NCBI GenBank assembly: GCA_903813345.2 | Contig: CAIIXF020000011.1 | Span: 34,404,166 to 34,464,165, forward strand | Reading direction: 5' to 3' | From: Owenia fusiformis | Taxonomy: Eukaryota; Annelida; Polychaeta; Sabellida; Oweniidae | DNA: 60,000 bases | Part shown: piece by piece, positions 25,201-35,400 of the stretch | Layout: the number at the start of each line of letters is the position of its first letter | How positions within the stretch are numbered: the first letter of the stretch is position 1 | Translations under genes and position numbers: made by a program | The notes under the pieces: model-generated | What the model saw: only the letters and a program-made list of their open reading frames with translations | What the model was told of the DNA's origin: nothing | The model's database searches: none

Positions 25201-28200
25201 TTTTGTTCCAAGATTTAATAACAGTAGTCAAATACTGATGATATTACGAAAAGATTAAGATTAGCTTTCTTTTTATTTCAAGATTTAATAACAATACTCA
25301 GATAATGTTTTTACGTAAAAATTAAATTTAGCTTTCTTTTTATTTCAAGATTTAATAACAGTACTCAATAATGTCTTTACGTGAGCTTTCTTTTTATTTC
25401 AAGATTTAAAAATAGTGATCAAATAATGTTTTTACACGAAGCTTTCTTTTTGTTCCAAGATTTAATAACAGTAGTCAAATACTGATGATATTACGAAAAG
25501 ATTAAGATTAGCTTTCTTTTTATTTCAAGATTTAATAACAATACTCAGATAATGTTTTTACGTAAAAATTAAATTTAGCTTTCTTTTTATTTCAAGATTT
25601 AATAACAGTACTCAATAATGTCTTTACGTGAGCTTTCTTTTTATTTCAAGATTTAAAAATAGTGATCAAATAATGTTTTTACACGAAGCTTTCTTTTTGT
25701 TCCAAGATTTAATAACAGTAGTCAAATACTGATGATATTACGAAAAGATTAAGATTAGCTTTCTTTTTATTTCAAGATTTAATAACAATACTCAGATAAT
25801 GTTTTTACGTAAAAATTAAATTTAGCTTTCTTTTTATTTCAAGATTTAATAACAGTAGTCAAATACTGATGATATTACGAAAAGATTAAGATTAGCTTTC
25901 TTTTTATTTCAAGATTTAATAACAATACTCAGATAATGTTTTTACGTAAAAATTAAATTTAGCTTTCTTTTTGTTCCAAGATTTAATAACAGTAGTCAAA
26001 TACTGATGATATTACGAAAAGATTAAGATTAGCTTTCTTTTTATTTCAAGATTTAATAACAATACTCAGATAATGTTTTTACGTAAAAATTAAATTTAGC
26101 TTTCTTTTTGTTCCAAGATTTAATAACAGTAGTCAAATACTGATGATATTACGAAAAGATTAAGATTAGCTTTCTTTTTATTTCAAGATTTAATAACAAT
26201 ACTCAGATAATGTTTTTACGTAAAAATTAAATTTAGCTTTCTTTTTATTTCAAGATTTAATAACAGTACTCAGATAATGTTTTTACGTAAAAATTAAGGT
26301 TATCTTCTTTTCATTCCAAGATTTAATATCAGTGGTCAAATAATTTATTTGAACCGTTCTCAGCTTTCGAGAGTCTTTCATATGACAAGTAAACCATCAA
26401 ATCTTGACGATGATGATAGAAGTAATTGTGGTTTTTAAGACTGAAGTAAGAATATGAGCCACTTTGATAATTTATTAAATGCACTGTGCATTTTCGATTC
26501 ACATGTGATTGGTTACTGTACATGTATTTTACGGCTAGTTTACCATACATGATTTATTACAAAATAAAGAAGACGCTTTCTTGATTAGCACCAATTTAGG
26601 ATAAAAATGATAGGTAATAATAAAAATAGACGATGAAGAAGTCTCTATTGATTTAATGATCCGTTTAATGAGCTCAATTTTCATTTGATTCTAAGACAAA
26701 AAATCAGTGTTTCATGAGGTACACATTTAAAAGATGGGTCCTACGCTAAGGGGTTATCATCCCTGTAGCAGGCATATACAGGGTGACCCAATAAATAAGA
26801 TGAAAAATACTTTAATTTTCTTCACAATGCAACAATCTTGAAAAAATTCAGGGAGGTTGTACCCCAAACCTTTTTACCTTTATTCTGTAAATTTCATGCT
26901 TTCCACTTTATTTGATTAAATTTATGGTTGCTATAGTAACCGAAACAGCAAAAAGGCGAGGCAGGTTTATTTGAGCCACAACTTATTTTCAATACATATT
27001 TAATCTTTCTGGTAGCTTTATTCACTTTCCAGGTACATATTACTATCACAAATACAATATATAAAACAGCCCCTAATTTCCCATTGTTATGAAACTAAGC
27101 TATTCAATATAATATCCATCTTTAGCTACGCATTTCTCATGGCTGGTCACCCATTCTCTGAACATGTTCAAATCCATTCTTGTTCATTTCCTGAAGTCTT
27201 GCTAAGACATTTGATCTGAGTTCATCTACTTTTGCAAATTCATTGCCCCTCGTCAAGCCACGCATATAAATAAAAGTCATTGGGTGCCAGGTCAGTGGAA
27301 TATAGGGGGGGGGGGGTCCACGTAGGGGTAGCCCTAGTGTCCTTATAGTATCGCAAGTGAGCAAAGTTGTGTGTGAGGGGGCATTGTCTCTGTGCAGCAG
27401 AAACTTCAATCCTGATGCATACATTTTGATAGATACAACAAAGAAGCATTATGACATCACAGAAGTCACCTAACAACCATATCACCTTGGTAACATGTTG
27501 TCCCGGTTGCTATAGCAACCATAACCTTTGCCAATCAAATGGGGAAAACTTGAAATTTACAGAATAAAGGTAAAAAGGTTTGGGTTACAACCTCCCTAAA
27601 TTTCATCAAGATCGATGCAACATTAAGATTAAGTTAAAGTGATCTTTCATCTTATTTATATTTCAATAGTCGAAATCAAGTACAACTTAAGATTATAGGA
27701 CCGGGTATTGTTTAACTCTCCATGACTTCTGGAGGAAAAAGATTAAACAAGCAAACAAACAAACAAACATTGTCACCCAAATAAAATAATTAACGAATAC
27801 TTGATCAATGGATTAAAACTTAACATAGCTCGTGCTGCTGTTTTACTGACAAAATGGTTTTAGATAAATGTTAAGAAAGATTATGAGAGATACTAAACAT
27901 AAGCAGTAAGGGCGACGATGAAATTGCAACAACGATATTCTTTAAAATTCCGAGCGCATTCAAAAATTAAAAATGGTAAGGTTATTGAAAAGTCAAAAGG
28001 CAGAATCTTGTTTCTTCTCAACTTTTATCACCAACTAGGATAACAGGATGATAACTCTGTAAAATAACAGAAATAGATAATAAATAATAGATATCCACAT
28101 ATTGAATCCAAAGTTCAAATTTAATAAATATGTATGAATGAGAGGGACTGATATATATAACCTTGATTTTGAATTAAATGGTCACATTGTAAAGACTTAA

Positions 28201-29477
28201 AAAAGGTACAAAATAGGCTAGCCTTGAGGTGTTTTCTTAAACAATTTTAGGTTACCTGTCATGTCTAAATATATATTCTAAAGTTCCAACAGTTCTGATT
28301 TCATGCCACGATAATCCTTTGATTTTTAAGTTATCAGGCAATAATTTTTTAAAAATTGCCGAACTCCGTCTTTACATTTTAATGAAGGACCACGTAGGTT
28401 ATTGCAAAACAATTTCTGATCATGAACATGGGTGTATGTTTCAGATCCATTCATTATCTTCAAGAAAAGTATATATAATGATAATTTTTTAGTTAATCGG
28501 ACTTAAGTGATATTCAAGGGACGATGGACCAATCAACATGCTTTTTCAAAAATGTTGACCTAATAGTCACCAAAAATGCAACCTTTTATTATATTGTTGA
28601 ATGCATAATTAGAATGTGCTTTGAGACATGTTCGATTTCCTAAAAGGAAAAGTTGATTGCTCCAGGGACATTAAAGATACTGAATTTGGATGACCAAGAT
28701 GAACTGAAACCAAAGGATAGCATGAGATTTTTCAATGGAGAAATAATATGGGGAACACTTATCTTAAAGCAATTAGGTTTTTCTTTCAAGAACTATTTGA
28801 TACATCAAAATAAAGAATAGTAATGCATTAAACATTGTAAAAAATGATTGCATTTTTGGTGAAAATGGGGTCAACATCTTTGAAAAGTGTGTTGATGGGT
28901 TGATTGCTAGTTAAATATCTCCGAGTTTGTTTGACTTTATTATTACTGTATATAATTTTCTTTGAGATAATGAATTGATCCAAAAGATAAACCCGTCTTC
29001 ATTGTCAGAAAATAGTCATAATGCAAGATGTAACCTTCTGAAATTGTTTGCGATAACCTACGTGCTCCTTTGCACATATCTCCATCTTTCAAAAACATTC
29101 GGTTACTTCTATAAATATCCAGATATCTTAATCACTTTCAATTTAAGATCAACAATTGCGTTCTCAATCTATTCTCTTTAGAGTAAAAAAAACTAATTCA
29201 AACTTATTAAAATTCGTTGATATATAGTACCAGAATATAATATTTTATGTTATAGTACAATTTTATCACATTTGCCTTTATACCCTTTCCATCTGCATTT
29301 TCCTTAATTTCTTATTGTATACTTTAAAACTGTTATGTATTTTAAAACATATGAATCTGTATTACATTATTTTTGTCTTTACTGGCTATAATTAATATCA
29401 TATAACTAGTATATATATCGTACCTCTTGACTATAACTCTTTTGGAACGCCAATCGTTTTTTCGCAGCTTCTGCCAT
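16085..29477 (-). CDS. TH: tyrosine hydroxylase (tyrosine 3-monooxygenase), 11 coding exons, 509 aa
   Basis: Exons 29477-29424, 24605-24336, 22557-22374, 22038-21950, 21659-21592, 19374-19324, 19116-18971, 18644-18509, 18277-18151, 17972-17743 and 16259-16085 join with every phase kept. The enzyme hydroxylates tyrosine to L-DOPA using tetrahydrobiopterin, O2 and non-haem iron, the rate-limiting step of dopamine synthesis. Residues 1-86 are a regulatory tail, 87-165 an ACT-type domain, 171-455 the catalytic core, and 480-509 a C-terminal tetramer helix. The iron ligands are H337 and H342 in HELLGH and E382 in FTVEFG, each exactly six residues beyond human H331, H336 and E376. D431 in YQDQDYQ matches TH Asp425, where phenylalanine hydroxylase has valine, so TH rather than PAH or TPH. 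The start MAEAAKKR and the KSYSQE/RSLIEDA stretch resemble insect TH. No lesion is seen. Length fits the family (about 500-580). Confidence 0.97.
16718..17690. mobile_element. inverted-repeat element in TH intron 10
   Basis: The left arm after ACAGGGTGAGCAGAAAAAGT contains AACCCAAACAAAT, CATATTTAGCACAATTCAA and CTTGTT. The right arm (about 17585-17657, inverted) has the same blocks in the same order. The extreme right terminus has diverged. Probably a non-autonomous mariner-like insertion. Confidence 0.45.
16995..17225. repeat. 3 x 77 bp tandem repeat inside the intron 10 element
   Basis: Units starting TTACCAGCACAGTATA at 16995, 17072 and 17149, each ending in a CCCGTT block. Confidence 0.9.
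17743..17972 (-). CDS. TH: TH coding exon 10 (residues 376-452), third iron ligand
   Basis: It encodes [11 protein letters not shown] with iron ligand E382, [13 protein letters not shown], and [16 protein letters not shown] with the TH-type Asp431. Donor ATGAG/GTACGA. Confidence 0.96.
18151..18277 (-). CDS. TH: TH coding exon 9 (residues 333-375), iron-binding histidines
   Basis: It encodes [15 protein letters not shown] with iron ligands H337 and H342, then [15 protein letters not shown]. Phase 0 donor ACA/GTGAGT. Confidence 0.96.
18509..18644 (-). CDS. TH: TH coding exon 8 (residues 288-333)
   Basis: It encodes [20 protein letters not shown] and [12 protein letters not shown], the pterin-binding core of the catalytic domain. 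Donor CC/GTACGT. Confidence 0.95.
18971..19116 (-). CDS. TH: TH coding exon 7 (residues 239-288)
   Basis: It encodes [16 protein letters not shown] through [15 protein letters not shown]. The donor is AAAA/GTATGA, and the split codon A/AA gives lysine. Confidence 0.93.
19324..19374 (-). CDS. TH: TH coding exon 6 (residues 222-239)
   Basis: A 51 bp micro-exon between TTTTTTAG and GTAAGT. It encodes [17 protein letters not shown], matching GDPIPRVEYT.EE..TW of the family. Confidence 0.93.
19587..20371. mobile_element. 785 bp TIR transposon in TH intron 5, target duplication ATGT
   Basis: The ends CACACCCGGGAATTTCGCGT and (inverted) CACACACGGGAATTTCGCGT continue for about 48 bp of near identity, through AATTATTCCTCCGCT. 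ATGT directly flanks both ends (19583-19586, 20372-20375). The interior has no transposase. The CpG-rich ends stand out in the AT-rich intron. Confidence 0.75.
20645..20956. repeat. ~310 bp foldback element in TH intron 5
   Basis: Arms of about 130 bp (20645-20777 and 20828-20956) are inverted copies, sharing CTTTCCGAACC, CTCTCAATATT and TTGGTTGATTTTAAA, around a 50 bp loop. Confidence 0.7.
21127..21340. repeat. ~92 bp tandem repeat, 2.3 units, TH intron 5
   Basis: Units begin TATACAGGTAAGTATGACGT at 21127 and 21219, with a third partial unit at 21306. Each contains TGACGTAA, a CRE/C-EBP-type half-site combination. Confidence 0.8.
21592..21659 (-). CDS. TH: TH coding exon 5 (residues 200-222)
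   Basis: It encodes [20 protein letters not shown], the conserved GF.D..YR.RR block. The acceptor AATTAAAG has a weak pyrimidine tract, so this exon rests mainly on homology and on perfect phase joining at both sides. Confidence 0.9.
21950..22038 (-). CDS. TH: TH coding exon 4 (residues 170-199)
   Basis: Acceptor TTTTCAG, donor CCG/GTAAGT. It encodes [20 protein letters not shown], the opening of the catalytic domain shared by all family members. Confidence 0.94.
22374..22557 (-). CDS. TH: TH coding exon 3 (residues 109-170), rest of ACT domain
   Basis: It encodes a [17 protein letters not shown] segment matching the HIESR motif of aromatic amino acid hydroxylases. The acceptor is CAGCAG, so the exon may also start at 22560 with one extra glutamine. 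The shorter form gives the usual family spacing (12 residues from the preceding Glu to SR). Donor CAG/GTAAGT. Confidence 0.92.
22561..24335. other. TH intron 2; minus-strand TATA-like motif at 23082-23090
   Basis: No exon found. TATATAAAG on the minus strand, with TGCGCAGGCGCA just upstream of it, resembles the arrangement at the main TH promoter. Function is unproven. Confidence 0.3.
24336..24605 (-). CDS. TH: TH coding exon 2 (residues 19-108), regulatory tail and start of ACT domain
   Basis: Acceptor TTTTATAG and donor GAG/GTGAGT. It carries KHRSLIEDA, where Ser27 matches the PKA-type site Ser40 of human TH. A canonical RRAS motif (Ser56) and an acidic Glu/Asp-rich linker follow, then the first ACT strand and helix ([18 protein letters not shown]). 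Confidence 0.93.
24811..26340. repeat. 1.5 kb higher-order minisatellite in TH intron 1
   Basis: Basic units of about 45-71 bp carry GCTTTCTTTTTATTYCAAGA, a TTTAATAACA block, and often AATGTTTTTACGTAAAAATT. They are organised into a 247 bp higher-order unit (GTCTTTACGTGAGC at 25126, 25373 and 25620). The right end switches to a 137 bp period (GATGATATTACG at 25731, 25868, 26005 and 26142). Near identity of the large units implies recent amplification. Confidence 0.95.
26777..27664. mobile_element. degenerate mariner/Tc1-type transposon with ~170 bp inverted repeats, TH intron 1
   Basis: The left arm from ACAGGGTGACCCAATAAATA (26777-26950) and the right arm (about 27490-27660) are inverted copies sharing GGGAGGTTGT, CCTTTTTACCTTTATTCTGT and GTTGCTATAG. 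The extreme right ~15 bp are missing. Between the arms is the 3' half of a broken transposase. Confidence 0.8.
27100..27485 (-). pseudogene. mariner transposase fragment, frameshifted
   Basis: Pieces in different frames spell the family C-terminal half: [11 protein letters not shown] around the second catalytic Asp, then [12 protein letters not shown] with the third, a F..VDELRS..LARLQE helix, and an ending [13 protein letters not shown] before TAG at 27100-27102. At least two frame changes and the missing N-terminal half make it dead. It is a passenger in the TH intron. Confidence 0.8.
27665..28390. other. TH intron 1, nothing recognised
   Basis: AT-rich sequence with a short CAAA microsatellite near 27750. 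Confidence 0.45.
28391..29064. repeat. palindromic dispersed repeat, copy B (TH intron 1)
   Basis: The ends CACGTAGGTTATTGCAAA and (inverted) CACGTAGGTTATCGCAAA enclose two inverted half-elements sharing a TTGACC...TCACCAAAAATGCA block. The whole 674 bp is an imperfect palindrome related to 2371-3011. It lies about 360 bp downstream of TH exon 1. Confidence 0.65.
29424..29477 (-). CDS. TH: TH coding exon 1 (residues 1-18)
   Basis: A short first coding exon beginning ATGGCAGAAGC and ending CAAGAG before donor GTACGA. It encodes MAEAAKKR...KSYSQE, which aligns with the N-terminus of insect TH. Too short for ORF listing. Confidence 0.9.
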
Positions 29478-29674
29478 TTTCACAATATCCAAAGCAACAC
29501 TGCTAAATATCAGCTTACAAATAAATAATATGCCTTTGCTTTTGCTCGAACGTTATTTGAATATTATATTCCAGGCAAAAGAGCAAAAATTGTTTCTTTT
29601 AAGATCTTGCGTTACGATTCTATGGATTCTTGGTAAGCTATAAAAGTTTAAGTGGCAGTCTGCGCCTGCGCTCT

Positions 29675-29681
29675 CTTTATA
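29675..29681 (-). promoter_or_regulatory. candidate TATA box of TH
   Basis: TATAAAG on the minus strand lies about 200 bp upstream of the TH ATG, with a CpG-rich GCGCAGGCGCA block just downstream of it. No strong splice acceptor separates it from the ATG, so a 5' UTR of roughly 170 nt in the first exon is the simplest reading. Confidence 0.4.
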
Positions 29682-32400
29682 CGATGTAAGTAAATTACCG
29701 TCTTAAAGGATCATGCTTAAAACACATGTCCAATCAAATACAGGTATGTAAATCAATGGCGCCCTTTTGAAAATTCCCATAATCCTTCGCGCGAGATCAA
29801 ATGTGGTTACATGATTACCAATTTTATCGCATTTGGTTATTTAGAGTTTGTTTACAAACGATATGGAAATTTGAAAATGGTGAATATATTGGCAAATCCA
29901 TAGAGATTAATGTTATGATTTCATGTTTGATCAAATCTCTGCAGTACGTGATCGAGACACTTTAAAACAAATAATATTTATTAACTCTAATCGTATGTGC
30001 AAATGTCCAAACATCAATAAAACTGTTCAAATAATGGTTCATGGATTATAGAGGAAGAGATTTCCCAGTTCAGAAACTTATTTAATAAACTGGAACTGAT
30101 AAAGGGGTATTGTAGATTCAGAGAGCTCTGTACATTGCCTCAATGGAGAAAGCTTTATGCATTTTTGTAACAGTATATTTGCTTCATTTTGTATTTGATG
30201 TACGATATTAAAGTTATATTTTCACCCTTTGTCCATTTTTCCATACAGTTTTTGAATCATAAAATTCCTACATTGAACAAATGGAAATTCTTAATTGCTA
30301 TCTAATAGTGTATCGTTTTTAAAATGACATTTAATTAACAGCATTCTCAATTTGCATTTGATCTGATCATAAACTCATCTTATCATAATTAAGCAATTAA
30401 TAATGATTGTTATGTATGAAGCGATTTTCCTCGACTCATCTGGTTTAGTAATTTGAGATATCACGTGGCGCGTGCCAGATGAAGAGCGCAAGTCACATGG
30501 TACCTCAGTTTCGACTCAAAATTACTTAGTTTGTCAAAACAATGAAACAATGATGACGTCTCAGATTGTTGTAAAAAGCACCCTTCGTTTTTTTCTTTCA
30601 TAAGATGTCGAAGATGGAATAAAGAAGTGAAGTACCAGAATAATTATATTATTTTAATATCTTCAAAATTGCGCCCAAATTAAAGTTTGGCAACAGCCGC
30701 CTTTAGTTTGGACCACGAGTTAAAAATTGTGTATGGTTGGAGATTTAATAAATGCATATTTTGTCATCAACGTCTGGCCTGCTGTACATTACGTAATTAA
30801 GCAACTAAACGATTCAAAAAACTAATTGAACTAAATAGTAGTAAAAATAAATTCGAAAAGGTTTGAGAAAATCACATGTCAATTTCAAATGTCTGTCATT
30901 AAATTATTTTTGGCATTTTTATTTATGATGGCTTTAAGATGAATTTAAATTGAAAAAAACAAAAAATTAAATATCTCTACACTTATATGTACGAAGATAA
31001 CATCATTTATAATGTTGATAAAATCATTTAATCAGTTAATTGTTTCAAAATATACTTACATCCATTGTGAGTATCACTGCACTGAGAAATAATTTTCAAA
31101 ATAAATTCGTCGGAACCAGTGGATTCAAACAGCTTCTTCTGCGATCAACCTGAATTATCTGTCCAATTAAATATTCTGTCCTTGGAATTATATGTCCATA
31201 GCAATATAGAAACTTATAATATAATATGTATACAAAAGAGAACAGACCCCCTAGTAACACCATTGAAACAATCTCAAAATCAGCAGTTCTGAGCCCATCT
31301 TCTTCAACACGATGGACCATACAAGTTAGTAGGGAACAAGAAGAGATAGAACAAAATGAAAATTAAAAAAGCGAAAAGCTAATATTTTAAACTTTTGATA
31401 ACAATGCTGACCATATATTGCAATATTTTATTTATTTTCCAATGATTTTTTATTCCAATGTCACACACTGATTACTTTATTTTGATAGAAGGGTTATAAT
31501 AGAATTATTTAAATAATCATTTACATATTTCAACAAAAAGGTCAAAAATCCTATTCCATTGTGGGTTCAAATCTCGAACGGGACATCAATTTTTATTTTA
31601 TTTCATCTGTGGTTTCCTCAAGTATCTACCATTTTCAAGTGTTCTTAAATGTAAATAAAGTTTTAAAATGGGTCTTTTAGGGTATAATTTCAGACCACAC
31701 TTTGTCAAATACCATAGAAATACGCATACGATCAATCGGCGAAGTGTTTGTTTTATTTTCTCATTAGGTAATTGACTTCACTTATACAAAATTGTTCGGA
31801 AATAGGAATTGTATACAGGGCAATGATCTGGAGGTAGCGTTGATTATGTGAAATCAAAGCATTCACATCAGGGCCTTAGGGCGGAATATGTCAGAAAGGG
31901 GCTTACAAAATTGCCGTGACGTTCACTCGATGGCAGTACTGTTTAGCGTTCCACATGGTCACTGATGTTCCATTTCTATTGATCCGAGTTGATCAGTTGC
32001 GTACCCTTTCTTCTTGTAAGAGATTTCGCCATCCCTTTCAACAATTATAAAATTGCGTACATTGACATAAAAAGGTTTGGTAATATAATATAACCATATT
32101 CATCCAAATCACTAACAATTACAGTAGTCAAATTGAAAAAATAGAGTTTTCAAATTTGTGAAGTGGAATGCTGGTGTATATAAAGTACGTATACATTTTA
32201 TCCGCTATATATTGAAAAGAAATTGTTAAGAAGGTAGAAGTTGTAAATAAATGAACGTGCCTAAAGAAATACTGTTCTCCCACTAATTTTTGACGCTATT
32301 ATACTTCGCGTTTTTGCGATTTTGAAATTTCGCGGCTATTAATTTTGCATCCTCCTGAGCAGGTGTCCAGAATCCGTACCTCGACCGAACTTCGACCGTA
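29682..32400. other. TH 5' flank, no gene recognised
   Basis: It holds a CRE-like TGACGTCT at 30553-30560 and an E-box TCACGTGG near 30463, both possible but unproven TH elements. A 74-codon hydrophobic ORF at 31320-31096 has no recognisable homology. Confidence 0.3.
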
Positions 32401-35400
32401 GTTACCTGAAATCGGTAAAATCGAATCCAGTTTTTACAGGCCTTGGAGTCGCCTTTATTTATTTCTATGGTAACTGTAGAAATGAGCACGCTAAACATAG
32501 TCAAATTATACAAAGCTTCCTCGGTGGCTACGTCGGGCGTACTATCGACTTGCGGCTACTCTAGTGTGATAGGTTACAATTGACCTTTGCGAACGCAATT
32601 ACAGTTGAGACGACCGTAGGATCGACGTAGGGGGCACCAGCGGCCGCCTTTGGTCGGCTTTTGTATTTGTAAAAAACCTACGTCCGCAGCGTCATCATTT
32701 AAAAGGCCGTATCGCAATTGTAGTTTTTCCTGTCTCTATTGATCAAAATACGTTAACGCGTTGTACGGCTACCGTAATAAGTTACTGCTAAAGCATCTGA
32801 CTGTAGAATTCCCACGATGGCCTTACTATTGGCCATAGAAATAATAGACCGTACGGTCGCAGTAGCAAATGTGACTGCATTAGGTTTAATTCCCATAAGA
32901 CATAAGACATAATATCAGTTACTTCCACAATCTTGGGCGTTAACATCGTTCAGTGTAGAAATTAAAAAGGTGCATGTAGTTTAATAGTTATGGTGCTTGC
33001 TTATTCGGTCTAGAACTGTTTTCAAAAACATTGATATTTTCAGAAAAGAAGGTTTACTTAAGTCATTGCATTTAGGACATATAGGGAACCTGTACATAAA
33101 AGTCATGAGGAAATCATCCTCCCATTCAATAACCATGATCTATAGCAAAAAAGCTAAGTTAACGTCCCTCACTCTAACCTAACGGAATTTAAATCGCAAT
33201 CCAAATCATATTTAATTTTGGGTGGTGCCAACACTTACCACCCGCCATCTTGAATGCGAAGGTAACTGCCGTTACATTGCCCGGATACTAAGTAATTACT
33301 GATAACGTGACCAATATTAATAATTTTAAAGCCTATAGTATTCGTGATAGATCCCCCTCGGGTAATTTTTAGGGTCCCAAACAGTAGGCCTTTTCAGTGG
33401 GCATTACTGGGCCTTTTAATTTTAGGCCAATTTGTCAACTCGGAAAATCAGTGCCCCTAATTTTTTTGGCAACTGAAATAGTCTTGATTTACGTCATTAA
33501 ATATTCAAAATTCAGTCAAAGTGATGTCATATTTGAAATCTACATGTAAAAGTACATCTAGAAATATGGTTTCGAAAATTGTTTATCAACTTTGAAAATT
33601 TAATTTATTTTGAAAATGTGATTTCTAGTTCGGGTTGAATCCCCATAGACCCCATGTTACAAAGTCACAAAAAGTGAAATATCTTTTCTTGTAATCGACA
33701 AATATCATTTTCCTTTACTGGACATTTTTTAATTAGCATACATGAGGGTTATATGAAAATTGAACCACCAAAACAGATGTAATTTAAGTTAAAGGGAACT
33801 TTCTACCATACCCGCCAGCCGCCATGCTATCTGACCCGAACGAGCCACCTGGTGGTGAAATTGGTAACTACCTACTCGCATCTGCGTTATTACAGTAGTC
33901 GGCATGGGAAGTTAACACACTGAAATTTTACATGGTATGGCAAAGGAACATGGGGCAAAGCGGCCATAGTAAGGAACCTTTTTTTGAACGCCTCCAGAAT
34001 AGATATAGGTACTCAAAAGTACTCGTTAATTAGTTCTAGGACGTAAAATATTATCATGGGCGTTTGACAAATCCGAGTATTCAGTCTAGCATTGTTTGTA
34101 GGCATTGAACCCCTGAGTTAGCCTAAACACCAAACAAACTCATTGTGACATCTTTCAACTAGACATAAAACACTATGCTTTCTCGTTTTGACGACATCTA
34201 TACTTGAACGGTTTACTCTCCATAGTACATACCATTGTATACGAACATGGTAATTTCAATTTTAGAGTCGTGCGTTCTTTTAGCGCATTTTCCCAATTGA
34301 GTTGCGCACGCAGCTTGACCTCACAGAGCTTACCGGCAGGACAACAACAACTGGGAAAAGTAAGTACAAATATTTTTTCTTCAAACTAAGTAACAAAGAT
34401 TTAACATATCTTTAAATTAAACTATTTTGAAAGACGTAGATCTAATCTACCGATTGATATAGGTTTTATTAGGTGATGCCAAAGTTCTATGTGCGAATCA
34501 AGTAAGAGAATGTGTGACCCCTTTGTGACGGAATTTTTCCCATAACTTGAGAGGCACCATTTGGGGGCAAATAATAAATTATCAATAAATCAAAAGAAAT
34601 GCGAAATAAACCCAAATGTGAATAAAGACATTACATTGAGATGTATGTTGAATATGTTGGTTTGGATGTCACAGCGATTGATAGTCTAGATCAATCGTTT
34701 ACTCCACATGTACCATGATGATATTTCAAAAATCCCCTACTGGGCCTCATATATCCTTTGTCTGGAAATGTAAATATTGTGGGTGTAGTGCCAAAGCCCT
34801 AATCATAGGCTTACTTACCCCCACTGACAAAGGAAGCAAATGATATGACACTTGGTGATTTATAAATGAGTCAGAAAATAAACTTTGAATCACTAGAAAA
34901 ATTCATAAGATGGAGTGTCCTGAAACCAGAGGCATTTGGGTTTAGCTTAGGGTCATGATTGGTGGTGAAATTGAGGTCAACATAGTTTACTGACATAAAA
35001 GGGCGGATACCAAAACACTAGGGAATTGTCCTTAAAAAACATACAGAGGTCAAGTTGCGGTCTCTTTAAACTTCAGTTTGACCAGTCCAATATACAACAG
35101 ATGTGTTGAATTTATTAATGAATTATCAATGAAATAAATATCGGGTGAGTGTTTCCATATTTATATTGAATCATAATTCTGTATAAAATGATAAAATCAA
35201 TAGATAGTGATCGTACAGTTAGATATATATGGTTTCTATTACAATACAACAATTCTTTGAAAAAATGTTATTCATAGTAATTTATAGATAAGAGGCGTTC
35301 ATTTGTAAAGCCCACTCAATAACGTAATGTTTACCACAGTATCTATGTCATAGTAAAAGGACAAGGTCACTCGCTGATTATCATATCATATGTGTCATAC

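Noticed and set aside
24811-26340. CRISPR-like array of regular repeats
   Set aside because: Repeats are contiguous and spacer-less, in a eukaryotic intron with higher-order structure. It is a minisatellite.
16085-29477. Reading the hydroxylase as phenylalanine or tryptophan hydroxylase
   Set aside because: Asp431 in YQDQDYQ, the SLIEDA phospho-region and the KSYS N-terminus are TH features; PAH has valine at the Asp position.
31096-31320. 74-codon minus-strand ORF with a strongly hydrophobic segment
   Set aside because: No homology, AT-rich codons give hydrophobic residues by chance, and no coherent splice partners were found.
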